64,000 nucleotides of DNA from Trifolium pratense (Eukaryota > Streptophyta > Magnoliopsida > Fabales > Fabaceae). Under the pieces are notes generated by a model, which saw nothing but the letters and a program-made list of their open reading frames with translations, did no database searches and had not been told where the DNA came from. The position numbers and the translations under genes are program-made. Where the stretch lies: positions 56,442,439 through 56,506,438 of the forward strand of contig NC_060062.1 in NCBI RefSeq assembly GCF_020283565.1, in the 5' to 3' direction. Below are positions 32,398 through 43,825 of the stretch, in pieces. Within the stretch, counting starts at the first letter, position 1. Each line of letters begins with the position of its first letter.

Positions 32398-34812
32398 CAG
32401 CAGTTGAGGCGTGCAAAAGGAAACCGTTTTCTCTCCCATCAATCAATGCACGCTAATTTAGGGAAATCATTACACACTTCCCTTAAATATGTCTTTACAC
32501 GCAATCAATACACTTTCTCCCAAATCCTAATTTTTGATCGTGAACCCTATTCAACTGCTTCTCACCACAACCTTCATCCATTCAACTTCTCAAACTTCAA
32601 AAACCTTCATTCAAACATGTCTGAATCATCACGAACTACAAAGTCTGGCCGTTCTACTCGATCAAAGGCGAAGATCGATTCCTCGAAGATCATCAAGGAC
32701 GCCGTCCCTGTTACGACTGTTCGTGCTTCCAAACCCAAAGCTCAAACTAATGTCGCTGAGAAGAAAGGAAAAGAAAAATCTGTTGAGAAAAAGGAAGGAA
32801 TCGTCAAAGTAAGTGATGCTATCTCTCCTTTGGGTAATAAATCTAGTAAAGGAAGTTCTAAAAGGAAAAGAAGGGATTACAAATCTAAGTTTTCTCTGTC
32901 TATGTCTGATTTGGTGTTTGATTCGAATGTTAACACATCTGAGAAAACATCGAAAACCAACGAAGGAGAATCTCAGAACCCTAAACCTGTGTCTAAAGTT
33001 GTTGAAACAATTCCTCCTGCTGTTGACCCTAGCGAAGAAAATTTGGGATCTGACGCTGCAAAGCAAGATCTTAACTCTATGCCTGTTGAAACGGAGATTG
33101 AAGACACCCATACAGAAGTTGAGCTTGACATTGCTGATAAATCACCAACTCTTGCTGAAATGGTAACTGAAAAATCAGCCCCTGTGGAAACAGAAGAAGT
33201 TGTGATGAAGGATGTTGAGACATCCTTGAGAGAAGATGAAGAAACTGAAACCACTGAGGAAGAACCTGTGAAGGAAGCTGATGCTGCAAAAGATGTTGAG
33301 ACAACTGTCACAACATCTGAGACCTCAGATGAAGAGACTGAAATTGCTGATGAAGGAGTTTCTGCTGATGAAGAGGAAACTCAATCTGAAGAGAGCAACC
33401 AGTCCATCCCTACAGATGAGCAAGAGGTTGAAGCTGACAAGCCTGCAGAACCTGAGAAAGAAAAAGAGAAAGATATTGTTGATGTTGATGATTATGTCAC
33501 CACCAAGACTGCTGAAAAATCAACTGGTGGTATAACAAAGAGATTGAGAAGCTGTACAGGGAAGGCTGTGGCCACTGCAAGCAAGACTCCTGCACCAAGA
33601 GTGAAAACAAAAGGTGTTGGACCAGTCAAAGGTTGGAGTAAAGTTCTCTCCCCTCCTGTCAAGAAGAAGGAGACACTGAAGAGAAAGAAGGAGTCATCCA
33701 GTGACTCAGATTATGATGCTGCTGAAGATGTTGCTAACATCTCATCTCCAAACCCTAAGAAGGCTACTGCAAAGAAGGTTCCTCAAGGTATTGAAGAAGC
33801 CCCCTGTGACAACATTTCATTCCATCGTGCTGCCTTTGCACTGAGATGGGATTACATCTACCAGAGGAGACTGGCTGTTGAAAGGGAATTAACCAAAGAT
33901 GCTCTCAAATGTCAAGACATCTTTGACTACATCAAAGAAGCTGGTCTGATGAAAACAGTCTGTGACTTCAGTCCCTGTTATGAGTTGCTTGTGAAAGAAT
34001 TTCTGGTGAACATCCCTGAAGAATGTGATAATCCACTGAGCAAGGACTACCACAAAGTTTTTGTCAGAGGTAAATGTATCAATTTTTCTCCTGTTGTGAT
34101 CAATAATTACTTAGGTAGGTCTGTAGAACCTAAGGCTGAATTAGAGGTTGCTAATGATGTTGTGAGTGCTGAAATAACTGCTGGTAAGGTTAAGGTCTGG
34201 CCCACAAAGAAGCTGATACCCACTAGTAAATTGAATGTCAAATATGCCATCCTCAATAGGATAGGGTCAACAAATTGGGTGCCAACCAAGCATGCAACCA
34301 ATGTTGCTACAAACCTGGGTAGATTTATATATGCTGTAGGAACCAAGTTTGACTATGACTATGGGACCTTTATTTTTGATCAAACCATTAAGCATATTAG
34401 ATCAACAGCTGTGAAGATGCCAATAGCATTTCCATCTTTGCTATGTGGAATTATCTTGGCTCAATATCCAGACATTAAGGTTGTGACTGACACTCCCAGG
34501 AAAAGGGAATCTGGTTTTACTTTTCATCATAAGCTCTTTGGTAATCATAATGTTACTGATCATGTTGGGACATCTGCTGCTGGAGCTGGTGTTATGACCA
34601 AAAGGGAAATTATTGCTGGTTTGAAAGTTCAATGTCAGGACATTGATAAACAGCAGGCTGAGCTTGAGGAAAGGAAGAATGTGTTCTTAAAGATGATTGA
34701 AGGATTGGAAGCTGATGAGGTACCTGTGAAAGCTAGTGCAAATGTGGCTGCTACAGGTGATCAAAACAATGCAGATGAGGATGAAGCCTCTGACAGTAGT
34801 GATGATGAATGA
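32392..34812 (+). CDS. B ORF2 (in-frame after leaky stop; Sirevirus extra protein)
   Basis: 806 codons open directly from the UAG, so it can be made as a Pol-ORF2 fusion. A Met at 32617 (A/T-rich leader, TCAAACATGT) could start a 731-residue free form. From Met 32617: a basic Ser/Lys N-terminus, KRKRRDYKSK near residue 86, a long Glu/Thr/Val-rich acidic region (~115-320), basic KKKETLKRKKESSSDSD (~350), then a folded domain (~400-640) with FALRWDYIYQRRL, VFVRGKCINFSPVVINNYLG and IRSTAVKMPIAFPSLLCG, resembling the putative plant transposon protein domain (Transposase_32 type), a short coiled coil and an acidic tail. No transmembrane segment or signal peptide is obvious, so 'envelope-like' is only a label. 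Frame intact. Confidence 0.85.
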   Translation, partial: QLQQLRRAKGNRFLSHQSMHANLGKSLHTSLKYVFTRNQYTFSQILIFDREPYSTASHHNLHPFNFSNFKNLHSNMSESSRTTKSGRSTRSKAKIDSSKIIKDAVPVTTVRASKPKAQTNVAEKKGKEKSVEKKEGIVKVSDAISPLGNKSSKGSSKRKRRDYKSKFSLSMSDLVFDSNVNTSEKTSKTNEGESQNPKPVSKVVETIPPAVDPSEENLGSDAAKQDLNSMPVETEIEDTHTEVELDIADKSPTLAEMVTEKSAPVETEEVVMKDVETSLREDEETETTEEEPVKEADAAKDVETTVTTSETSDEETEIADEGVSADEEETQSEESNQSIPTDEQEVEADKPAEPEKEKEKDIVDVDDYVTTKTAEKSTGGITKRLRSCTGKAVATASKTPAPRVKTKGVGPVKGWSKVLSPPVKKKETLKRKKESSSDSDYDAAEDVANISSPNPKKATAKKVPQGIEEAPCDNISFHRAAFALRWDYIYQRRLAVERELTKDALKCQDIFDYIKEAGLMKTVCDFSPCYELLVKEFLVNIPEECDNPLSKDYHKVFVRGKCINFSPVVINNYLGRSVEPKAELEVANDVVSAEITAGKVKVWPTKKLIPTSKLNVKYAILNRIGSTNWVPTKHATNVATNLGRFIYAVGTKFDYDYGTFIFDQTIKHIRSTAVKMPIAFPSLLCGIILAQYPDIKVVTDTPRKRESGFTFHHKLFGNHNVTDHVGTSAAGAGVMTKREIIAGLKVQCQDIDKQQAELEERKNVFLKMIEGLEADEVPVKASANVAATGDQNNADEDEASDSSDDE

Positions 34813-35465
34813 TTTTGTAATCTGTTTAATATTTTACTGTACTTTGTTTTTGGTTTGTGGGTGTATTTGTGCCCTGGATTTTAGCACCTTCTGAGTGCAT
34901 GGTCTGTACTTTTAATTCTGCACTTTGGATACTTAACTTTCCTGTTTTGGCACATTTTGTGGCTAAAAAGGGGGAGTAGTACTTTGCTTTGTTTGTTTCT
35001 GCTACATGTTGTTGTGTCTTTTGTTATGACATGCTACATGTTGTTGTGTCTTTTGTTATGACATGTTTTTAAGTAGCAGTAAGCAAGTATTCAGGGGGAG
35101 TAAAATTTTTACCCTGAGATGATGCACAAGCTGATGAAGTCAGGGGGAGTTTGTTGCTGAATGGATGCTGCCCTGATTGGACGAACATGTGCTGGAAGAT
35201 GTGCTCCCATATGTCACAACATCTTTGATGACATATGACATATGATATATGTTTTGCTCTGATACCACGTTTTATTTTGCTCGAGGCAATTTGATGATAA
35301 CTCCGCTGCTGCTGCCTCTGATGCATATATTTTTCACCTATGTGAAATTTTGTTTAAATGATGCTCTAACATTTCTTCTTTTGTGTAACCATGGTGATTT
35401 GAAGGATTGCGCTTTTTATATCTCTCAAAGGTAATGGCCTGAAATTGTTTTAGCCAAAAATTGCC
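34813..35465 (+). mobile_element. B 3' untranslated region
   Basis: Non-coding. It holds three PPT-like GGGGGAG tracts (about 34971, 35095, 35143), a 32-bp tandem duplication (35001-35032, 35033-35064, starting GCTACATGTTGTTG), and GCTCTGATACCA at 35256-35267, an exact reverse complement of the canonical primer binding site. Confidence 0.8.
35256..35267 (+). promoter_or_regulatory. PBS-complementary sequence in B 3' UTR
   Basis: GCTCTGATACCA on the sense strand, complementary to TGGTATCAGAGC. Against the actual B primer site it pairs with a single mismatch. Confidence 0.6.
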
Positions 35466-35477
35466 AAAGGGGGAGAT
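35466..35477 (+). promoter_or_regulatory. B polypurine tract
   Basis: AAAGGGGGAGAT immediately before the 3' LTR start TGTTGG. Confidence 0.9.
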
Positions 35478-36494
35478 TGTTGGATATTTGAATTGGCTTA
35501 ATTTTGCTAAAACAAATATACTAACAAGATGTTGGATAACATGTTACAACATCATATTTATTCAAGGAAATCTCGCGCATTTATGAGAGCATCTGCTATT
35601 TATGGAAATCCACTTAAAGAGCACGCTCAATGGAGATTTGATCTGATCAGGTATTTTAAGGATAAGATAAGACTTAATGGTACAACGGTATGATCACAAT
35701 TATCCTATAAAGTCCTTAAACACTTTTGGAAAGTTTCTATACACTCTTGATGAAGATCAAATGAGAATCAGATCACCTTTTATGAGCTACAAGGAGCGTC
35801 CTATCAGTAATGAAGAAAGTGGAGCGTGCTAGATCATTATATATACGAAGACCAAGCTCAAGACTAAGCATCTCATTGAAAATATTAGTTCACATATTGA
35901 GTCTTTGTTGAGTCTTTGTTGAGTGTTTTATTATTTGATTGTAATTCTTGCTTGTGGATTCTATAACACGAGTTAAGAAGTAAGTTTATTAGTTTAAGGT
36001 TGCTCCTAAGCTTTGAAGTACGGAGTTTACCGTGTGTGATTCACTTGAAGCTTTTAAGCAAAAGTGAAGTGTTGTCTTGACAAGTTGTCGCCACATCATT
36101 CCCAACATTGTATAATCAACACAGGTTGTGTTGTGTAAGTGGAAGTGAGATGGGATCTCATGTCTAGGAGTTCCTAGGCAGAAGTTGCATGAGTAGTGTC
36201 GAGGTTATAAGGCGTAAACCAGGGGTTTGCTGGAGGTCTTAGTGTAAGGCGTAAATCCTAGGGTTTGCTGGAGGTCTTAGTAACTAGAGCTATTAGTGGA
36301 TTTCCTTCCTGGATTGGTATCCCCCAGAGTAGGCAGTTGGCTGAACTGGGTTAACAATTACTTGTGCACTTTATTTATTTTCTGTCAGTATTTTATATGT
36401 TATGTAAGATGTGCCAACAATAGAAACAACATTATTCATAAAGTAGTTGTTGGGACATCTTCGGTAACATCATTCCAGTGATACCAGAATTTCA
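35478..36494 (+). repeat. B 3' LTR
   Basis: 1017 bp, one base different from the 5' LTR by eye; followed by the TATAT duplication (36495-36499). Confidence 0.95.
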
Positions 36495-36737
36495 TATATA
36501 TATAAATTCCTTTAGAAAATTACTCTGTAATTGCTTATGTTTTCATATAAGAATTATTCTTGGTGAAAAGTATTGGTTTTGTATAACTTATAACGCATCG
36601 TGTTGATGCGGAGGATTTCGTATTTTGTGATATTCAAACCAGCGCTTTATAATCAGATTTTCAATTTTTCCGCTGCGTATTTTCGAAAAAGATTTTATAA
36701 AGGCAGAGTTAATTAAATAACGGGTTTGGGTGTTACA
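36495..36737 (+). repeat. E2 middle LTR, right piece
   Basis: Resumes in the AT microsatellite and ends GGGTGTTACA; the GCGGAGG variant at about 36608 agrees with the 3' LTR. Confidence 0.9.
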
Positions 36738-39700
36738 AAAGTGGTATCAGAGCTAGTCGTCTTCGGACTGTGAGGTTATGTGTCAATCAGAGCCGTTCTG
36801 TGCAGTCAGATCGAGTGAGCGTGTGTGCCAGTTGTGTCTGTCTTTTCTTGTTGTGTGTACTTGATGCGATTGATACTTATCATTGTTATAAGTTATCAAG
36901 TCAAGTAGTGGTTGCGTATTTTTATGCTTAAAGTTTTAAAAATTTGTGTGGTTTGAACTTTTGGTTTGTAGATGCTTATTGCTAATTGTTGATGATCCGA
37001 CATGATGTAAAACTGTATTGTTGATGATCTGGCATGATGTAAAACTGCATGTGATGAAGATTTTGTTGAAAATATAAGATTATTTTCTTTTGAGTAAGTG
37101 AAAATGAATTTTTCACTAGAGTGAGAAAGGAGTAGGATGTAAGTAGATCCTAATGTGTGTTGTTATATGTTTGTTTATAACATGTGGTAGATTGATTACT
37201 AGTACTTAGTGTGGTTCTTTAATTGAACTATGTGAATGTATTCTCATGATGAGAACTTGTTTGAGAACATGCTATGTTTTATACATGTTTGAGTAGATGT
37301 TGTAAGTATGCGAACAAATGAAATGTAATGCATGTACTTGACTCGATGTCTTGTGTACATGGATGTTTTGTTGTCTTACATATATTTTAGTTATAAATAT
37401 ATGTATTGACATGTTGTTGTGTTTGCGTATGCTAGTTGGTATGAAGGTTGTTACACTAGTATATGTGGGGAATAGAATATTTATCTATTTGCATAGTGGC
37501 GTATATGTCAAGAGGACTGTACAGGATATTTGTGTAGATGTCTAGGTTTAATGCCTTACGTTTACCCTTGTATGCGACACGCATGTGAATGTTGTCGGTA
37601 CTAGATTCTTTTTGGGAGAATATATTTAGAATCGATAGAATGACTAGGTGTTTATACCGGAAGTTCTAGTGGAAGAGTATAGATGGGTTTGAGATAAGTG
37701 GGGGAAAAAGTTGTGTCTCTCCGAGACGGTTCGAATGTGAAGAAGTTAGGATGGATGGAGATGCTCTTGAAGTAGATTGTTCAAGATTGATTAGTGTTAT
37801 TCGAAGTGGAAGGAACTTGGACAGCAAGTTGTGAGGATTTCTAGATGAGAAGTTGTTGGACTAAGTGTTCGTCATGGGATCAACACTGAGATTGGTTAAG
37901 AAAGATGAAGACCGTTTGGAAACGATTGGAGATCGTGTAGTGTACAAAAGAGTATGGACTAGAGGCGGATGAGAACTACAAGAATTTCTCAGAAGCAATA
38001 CCATGGAATGGAAGGAGTAGGACGTTGTCGTTCAGACAAGTTGAGTAATGACGAGTAGACGTCAATTTGATAAGGGATTGAAAGTAAAGTTCTTATTTGG
38101 AGAGTATTTTGGAGGAAATATTAGATGATCATTCCGGAAGATTCAGAATGAGTCGAACTAAAGTTGTTTAGCCGTAAAGAGAATGTGACCATTGTGGAAT
38201 GGTGGAACGAACAGAGATGTTAAATGGAAACCGTTGTTGGAAAACGGAGAAGACGCTGTGCGTTAAGAGTAGGCGAACCTAGTGATGATTAGGTGATGGT
38301 TATAAGAATGGTGGGAATACCTATAGAGTTTTATCGGTGTGAGCTAAACTTGTTAATTATTAGCAAGTGAACCTTTAAGGAAAGTAAACATTTTGAATAG
38401 TTCGAAGAGACTAGCCAAGATTGGAATAAAGATTTTGTGTGGATGAACTTTAGGATGTTATGACTTTAAGATAGTCACGAGATGCGAATAAGAACTGATC
38501 GAATGGAGAAAAGTATGTTTGTCACAGTGAAGAACGATAAGGAACGTGACTAGTTGGATTGTGTGCGACAAATAAGGACGTTGTTGGAATCAACAAGATA
38601 TGAACTGTGGTTGTTTGGAAATCAACTTTTGGATAGTCACCGAGATTGAATATGGAATTACTAGGTGATCGAGAAGAGCCTAGGAAGGATTTATAGCGGT
38701 TGAGTGTGTTAGAATCGAGTAGTCATTTCTTGGAAAGATTTGAGAAGCTTAGAATATGGATGTTAAACTTAGAGAACCATTAGTGTTGTATAACCAAGGA
38801 AAAGAAGTGAGTTCTCATAGTAGATGAGAATGGAATTAAGAGATACCATAGTAGAGAATGGTATGAGTAGTAGAGTTATTTCAAGATGGAAGTGGGGTGA
38901 CAATTTGATGGATTTTGTAAGAGCTTGTCGAGAAAGAAATAATTTCATTTGGATAATGATCGGACGATTAGTGTCGGAGTTGGATGAAACCTTAGGAGGT
39001 TGAGATGGAACTGGGAGCGAAGTATCATTTTTGGATGTTTGGAAATAAGAAAGTATCAGAGAGAGTGTTTTGTAACATTCGGAAGTAAGAATGAGATTGA
39101 CAACGACTTATTGGAAAAGTCGGTGGAGATTTGAGATGTTGGACACATCGTATCCGTTGGAATAGTAAAGTTATACCATGTGGTAAAGGAGTAAAGGATT
39201 TCGAATAATTTCATCATGGACGGTGAAACAACAGTGAGTCTATGGGTGACTTAAAATAATATTTTGATAAGGGTATCGCGGCGGAAAAGCGACATTGGAA
39301 ATGTTATGTTACGTAATCTAAGAATTTAACGGTTAGAGGTGGTGAATTTGATAAGTGTCCAGAAAAATTTGAGGAGTTGATCAACAAAAGAATGTTAAGG
39401 TTGTGTTGTCGACTAAATGATTGGAATAAGATTCGACGCAATTAAGTGATTGAAGAAAAGTTGAGGACTTATGGAACTTGAAAAGTTGTAAGGTATTCAA
39501 CGAAAACGTCTTTTCAAGGTGTATTAGACTGATTAGAGTTTGTTTTAAGTGGTGCAGTGAGTACCGTAATATATTAAGTGGACGTTTTGGTGGTTTGATA
39601 AGAATGGTTTATACAGACATCATGATTGTTGACTATCTATCGACAAATCGAGGGATTAGCTGTCCTTGATCTATTGTTGGTAGTAGACGAGATTGTGTTG

Positions 39701-39840
39701 GTTGGGATAGACTAATTTTGTCAAACTTATTAATACGTGGAGTTCGAAGTGTTTTGTTGGAAATCGGATAAAAGAATTATCCGGAGTTGTTTTAAGTCGG
39801 GTAATTTTCGAGGACGAAAATCTTTTAAGTGGGGGAGAGT
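36738..39840 (+). mobile_element. E2 internal region, copy 2 (full length)
   Basis: Non-coding, 3103 bp. It starts with primer site TGGTATCAGAGC (36742-36753), carries two linker motifs near 36995-37047, and ends with GAGGACGAAAATC and the PPT AAGTGGGGGAGAGT (39827-39840). Short ORFs such as 39478-39669 have no recognisable protein features. Confidence 0.9.
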
Positions 39841-42169
39841 TGTAACGACCCGAAATTTATTATTCGTTATTTAATTATTTTATTACGCGAGGGCGTAATT
39901 CATAATTATTTTATTAAGCGGCGAATAATTAATTGGCGCGAATATAAGTTAATAGCGAGTTACGAGCGTTACGTGAGTGAACCGTATTATTGGGCCTTGG
40001 ATTTGTTATTGGGCTTTTGGCCCAATGGGCCAAGACAAGTGGGAAGGGGGCGGTTTATGTTAAGCAAGTGGGAAGGGAGATATTTTCATTGCTTGGTTGT
40101 AAGAAAAGTCAATAAGGTGGAAAGGAGATAAGAGCAAGAGAAAGTGAACTTGGTGACTTAGAGGAAATCACAAAACTCATCCTTCTTCTTCCTCCTTGGC
40201 CGTGTATCTTCATTCTTCTTTCTCTTCCATCACCAAAATTTCATACCTTCACCAAATTGATCCATCTTCAGCTTGTTGGAAACATGAGAGTTCATGGATC
40301 ATCATCCCTAAGCTAGGGCAAGCAAGAGAGCAAAGCAAGAGGGTGCTAGGGCTTGAGAAAGAGAGGAGCTCATGAGAGCTAGAACATGAGGAGCTTGAGG
40401 ATTCATCAAATTTCTAAGGTAAGAGATTAGAATTCATGATTCTTGAGTGGCAAGGAGAGGGGAGATTGTCTATGTCTCCATTCCCGAACTCTCCCACTCA
40501 ATTTCTTTTTAGACTTTTGATTAAGCTTTTGTATGTGAGTGTGATGTTCTTCATCATCACTTTGTATGTGTTAATCACTAGCTTGATGCCATGAAAAATA
40601 TGTATGTGTTTGAATCATGTTTGAAAAGTTTATGAAAGTTGCTTAAAATCCAAGAAAAGGGCATGATCATGATTTTGTGAGGTATTTGGAGGTTTGTAAG
40701 GGATGATTAATGTTCCTTGATACCATATATGTTTGAAATTGCTGTTTATAAGAATTTATAACATGTTTGAATGAATTTTTGAGCTGATTCAATGTTAAAC
40801 CGCCTTAGAAAACTCAAGAACAGATATTTTTTTCTGGTGTAGTTCGCTAAGCGACCAGGAGATTCGCTACGCGAACCTGCTCGCCATAAGCTCGCTACCT
40901 GTTCGCCATGCACCTGTAATCCTCTGACGTAGTTCGCTGCAGCGAACTGAGCTTCGCTTAGCGAATAGTTCGCTACCTGTTCGCTACTGCTTCGCTTAGC
41001 GAACAGTACTGAACCTGCAACTTTTGTTAATGGTTGTAAGTGTAATTAGGCACTTGTAACAAGGTTTAAGGGTATCCTTACATGATTGTTGATACATGTT
41101 GATGCTGTTAATGCTTATTGTTAATCGTTATATGATTGATAAACGTGTATGCAATAAGTTGCAGTTTAAAGTGAGTAATGTGATGTTTTGGCATTAATTT
41201 GTAATGTTAAGTGAATGTGTTAGGATTGTGTTCCCGCATTCATAAAAGAGTAGCTTCGAGCTAAAGAATATCATATGGTTGATATGTGCATAGATACATG
41301 CATTCATGATTGTATGTGAACATTGGAAACTTGGGTTCCAATAACGAAAATGGATTATGTGTCCATAATGAAGCCGAGGATCGGATTAGATGAATCCATG
41401 AGTCCAGAGCTGCTATCCAACAGGATATAAAACTGTGTTGGCTTATCCAAGGGAGATAAGATGGTTCGGTAAGTTCCGACATATCCAGCAAGATATAAAA
41501 CTGTTCTTGGTCCACCGTTGGTGAGACACCTTGGTACCACATGCATTTAGTCATGTCTAGGGATGGCATGACAGTGAATTGATTGGCATTAGATACATTA
41601 GGGTAAATGCGCATATATTTGATAAATGGTATGTGACATTATCTGGTTGAATTGTGTTAAACTTTATTAATTGATAACTGTTTAGTGCGACGTTATGGCG
41701 TGAGTTAGAATATGTATGATAGTTCGAAAGTGTAAGGCCTTTCTTATACTCGTATGATATGCGATTATGTTTTCTAACTCTCTGCTTTGTGTTAATTGCT
41801 GGACCTTTGGGGGTTCAGATATCCAGATTGACAGGTTATATGTTAGCTTGTCCGAGTAGCGTGGTGAAGCTCCGCTCTGATTGTGACACGGGGAGAAAAG
41901 GGGTTTTGTACACATATATATATATAAATATATATAAATTCCTTTAGAAAATTACTCTGTAATTGCTTATGTTTTCATATAAGAATTATTCTTGGTGAAA
42001 AGTATTGGTTTTGTATAACTTATAACGCATCGTGTTGATGCGGAGGATTTCGTATTCTGTGATATTCAAACCAGCGCTTTATAATCAGATTTTCAATTTT
42101 TCCGCTGCGTATTTTCGAAAAATATTTTATAAAGGCAGAGTTAATTAAATAACGGGTTTGGATGTTACA
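39841..42169 (+). repeat. E2 3' LTR
   Basis: 2329 bp; ends GGATGTTACA, one base off the usual terminus. Followed by target duplication ATAAA (42170-42174), after which solo LTR I continues. Confidence 0.95.
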
Positions 42170-42390
42170 ATAAACGAAGTTGCCTAAAACCAGTGGATTG
42201 ATTACTTTCACGTTGATTAAATTCGTTATCGTTGTTACTGCTTTCAAATCGAAAACCCCCAATTTGCAACCTTTAAATTCATTCTAACATTGTTAAACCG
42301 ATCGTGAGTCCTTGCGAAACGACCAAGGTTACTACCTTGTACTACTTATTTTAAAATTATTTTGATCACGAAACGACAGTGATCATAGGA

Positions 42391-42945
42391 CTAAGAAAGA
42401 GTCGTTGCAAAGATGACCGTTGTTGAAGATAACCTTTTGTCTTCAAGCAAGTTGTCTTGATGCAATTTGGTCGTTTCCAAAACAGAGTAAGAGTTTCAGT
42501 AACTTTGAACATGTGTAGAGAAGACTTTCCTTATTCAGCTAAGAAGTCTGATAACACACGTTCTCCATTGTGGACAGACAAAATGTAAGTAGCTGTTCTG
42601 ATCAAGGTTGAGAGGTCCTTTTCTTCATTGGTAAGAGAGTTGACCTTCAAATTCGAATCTTCACACAATCCAAGATATACCTCAGAGTTTGATTCACTTC
42701 AGACTTTAGCAAGTTCTGATGTCTTCATCCTCTGATGCATGTAACTTCTGAAGATTCTTATCTTCTGAGTTCTTGCGAACTTCTGAGAACTTGTCTTCTG
42801 AGCTTTCTTCAGAGCTTGTCTGAAACTAAGTTCTGCACACTTAAAATAAATTTTTAGTACTTCCAATTGTATATTAATACTTTGTTATCATCAAAACCTT
42901 AATAGATTTAGGGGCAAACATTTTTAAATCAATTTTGTTCCAACA
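42391..42945 (-). repeat. C 5' LTR, right piece
   Basis: Matches 13628-14180 of the C 3' LTR with several substitutions (for example ACCATGTGCAG versus AACATGTGTAG). Ends TTCCAACA, followed by TSD CAAAC (42946-42950). Confidence 0.9.
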
Positions 42946-42950
42946 CAAAC

Positions 42951-43825
42951 AAAGGGAAAATGTCTATTTTATGAGTGTTGACTATGATGTTTGATGTGGT
43001 GGATATGATATGTTTCCTCCACTGTTGATGACATATGTATCTCATGGTGTTATCTTCGATTGATGTGATGAAGGTAGTATAAGTTTGTGTCTTATGACTT
43101 ATGATCTACATGCTATATTGCTGGAGTTTGGTTATGGTACTGTGGATGACAGCTCACATGTTCTCTTTCGACTCTTCTGTTCTCATTACATTTGTGAGTT
43201 AGGACCTGGATAATTTGAAGCATCTTGTGTGCATATGGCCTGTGAAAATCTGCACCCTATGTTATGGTATTCTATACTATGTTTCTGGATATTTCTACTA
43301 TTATACTCTTCGATTAATGCATGAAGACCCTATTTAGTTGTTTACGTGGAAATTTGGTAAACAACCGCTAGTTTAAGTATTTAAACTCGCGAGACCAACT
43401 AGTAAATCTCAGGACAATTTTGTGTTTTATTTATTTAAGAAAACTGTTTGAATGTTCGTTTTAACAAGGAAACAAACACTTAGAGATTGAAACGTTTTCA
43501 ATTAATACAAGAGAAACTAGTTCGAATCGCCTCGAAGTAGCAGTTTCTCGAGCAAGTATTTCGAATTAAACTAAAGAAAATTGCTAGAAAGTAAATTGCA
43601 TTGAATGAAAAGCAATTACAAATAAAGATGGTTCACAAAACATACATTTCTCCTCTGAATTCCTTTCGTTCGATCGCTGAGTACTTAGAATTTTAGAGAG
43701 AGTGTTTGTATAAAATTTTGTGACCCTTGTTCTGAATGAAAAACTGCTATAAATACTACAACGAAGTGGTAACTGCTTCTTGATCATCTGGACGCTCTTC
43801 GATCTGCCACGTCGACCACGTTCTC
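42951..43825 (+). other. Non-coding remnant between C and E (end of D and an unclassified repeat)
   Basis: From 42951 to about 43300 the text continues D (inference from the C target duplication). From about 43310 the composition changes, and 43595-43825 is copied at 51083-51313. A TATAAATAC near 43747 is visible on the + strand. No ORF is supportable; the minus ORF at 43584-43982 crosses the E LTR boundary and is not a gene. TSD candidate TTCTC (43821-43825) flanks E. Confidence 0.5.

Larger units (their letters stand above)
26515..36494 (+). mobile_element. B: nearly intact Sirevirus (SIRE/Maximus-like copia)
   Basis: Two 1017-bp LTRs (26515-27531, 35478-36494) starting TGTTGG and ending TTTCA, at a constant offset of 8963 bp. 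I saw only one difference (26581 A versus 35544 T), so insertion is very recent. TSD TATAT lies within an AT repeat of the E2 middle LTR. It carries a primer site, a full gag-pol frame, a UAG followed in frame by ORF2, several GGGGGAG tracts and a PPT. It is the youngest and deepest layer of the nest. One base is missing early in gag. Confidence 0.95.
20849..42169 (+). mobile_element. E2: three-LTR non-autonomous gypsy element
   Basis: Target duplication ATAAA at 20844-20848 and 42170-42174. Order: 5' LTR (20849-23200), internal copy 1 (23201 to about 25810), truncated middle LTR (25811-26514 and 36495-36737, split by B), a second primer site and internal copy 2 (36738-39840), 3' LTR (39841-42169). 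This fits unequal exchange between LTRs to give LTR-int-LTR-int-LTR, followed by one deletion of about 1.9 kb across the first internal/middle-LTR junction. No gag or pol ORF. Outer LTRs differ at roughly 15 positions by eye, so it is older than E1. Confidence 0.9.
19922..42385 (+). mobile_element. I: solo LTR (split by E2)
   Basis: Begins TGATCAGTGCATTTTAATGC and ends GACAGTGATCA, with TAGGA duplicated on both sides (19917-19921, 42386-42390). Without E2 its length is about 1140 bp (19922-20848 plus 42175-42385). No internal region or second LTR, hence a solo LTR left by LTR-LTR recombination. Orientation is assumed +. I cannot assign the family firmly; a Ty3/gypsy Tat/Ogre-type LTR is a guess. 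The short ORF at 20053-20286 (minus) is not credible as a gene. Confidence 0.75.
13075..42945 (-). mobile_element. C: minus-strand Sirevirus, 5'-deleted and interrupted
   Basis: 3' LTR at 13075-14180, 5' LTR in two pieces (19810-19921 and 42391-42945) separated by solo LTR I and its nested contents, and TSD CAAAC on both sides. It carries a truncated RT-RNase H frame, an ORF2, and an antisense small gene. gag, protease, integrase, primer site and part of the 5' LTR are deleted: the RT frame is fused directly to LTR sequence at about 19810. The remaining LTR parts differ at several positions (for example 13635 versus 42403), so it is older than B. Confidence 0.9.

Noticed and set aside
32404..34812. 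True viral envelope protein
   Set aside because: No signal peptide or membrane helix visible; the domain resembles the putative plant transposon protein family instead.
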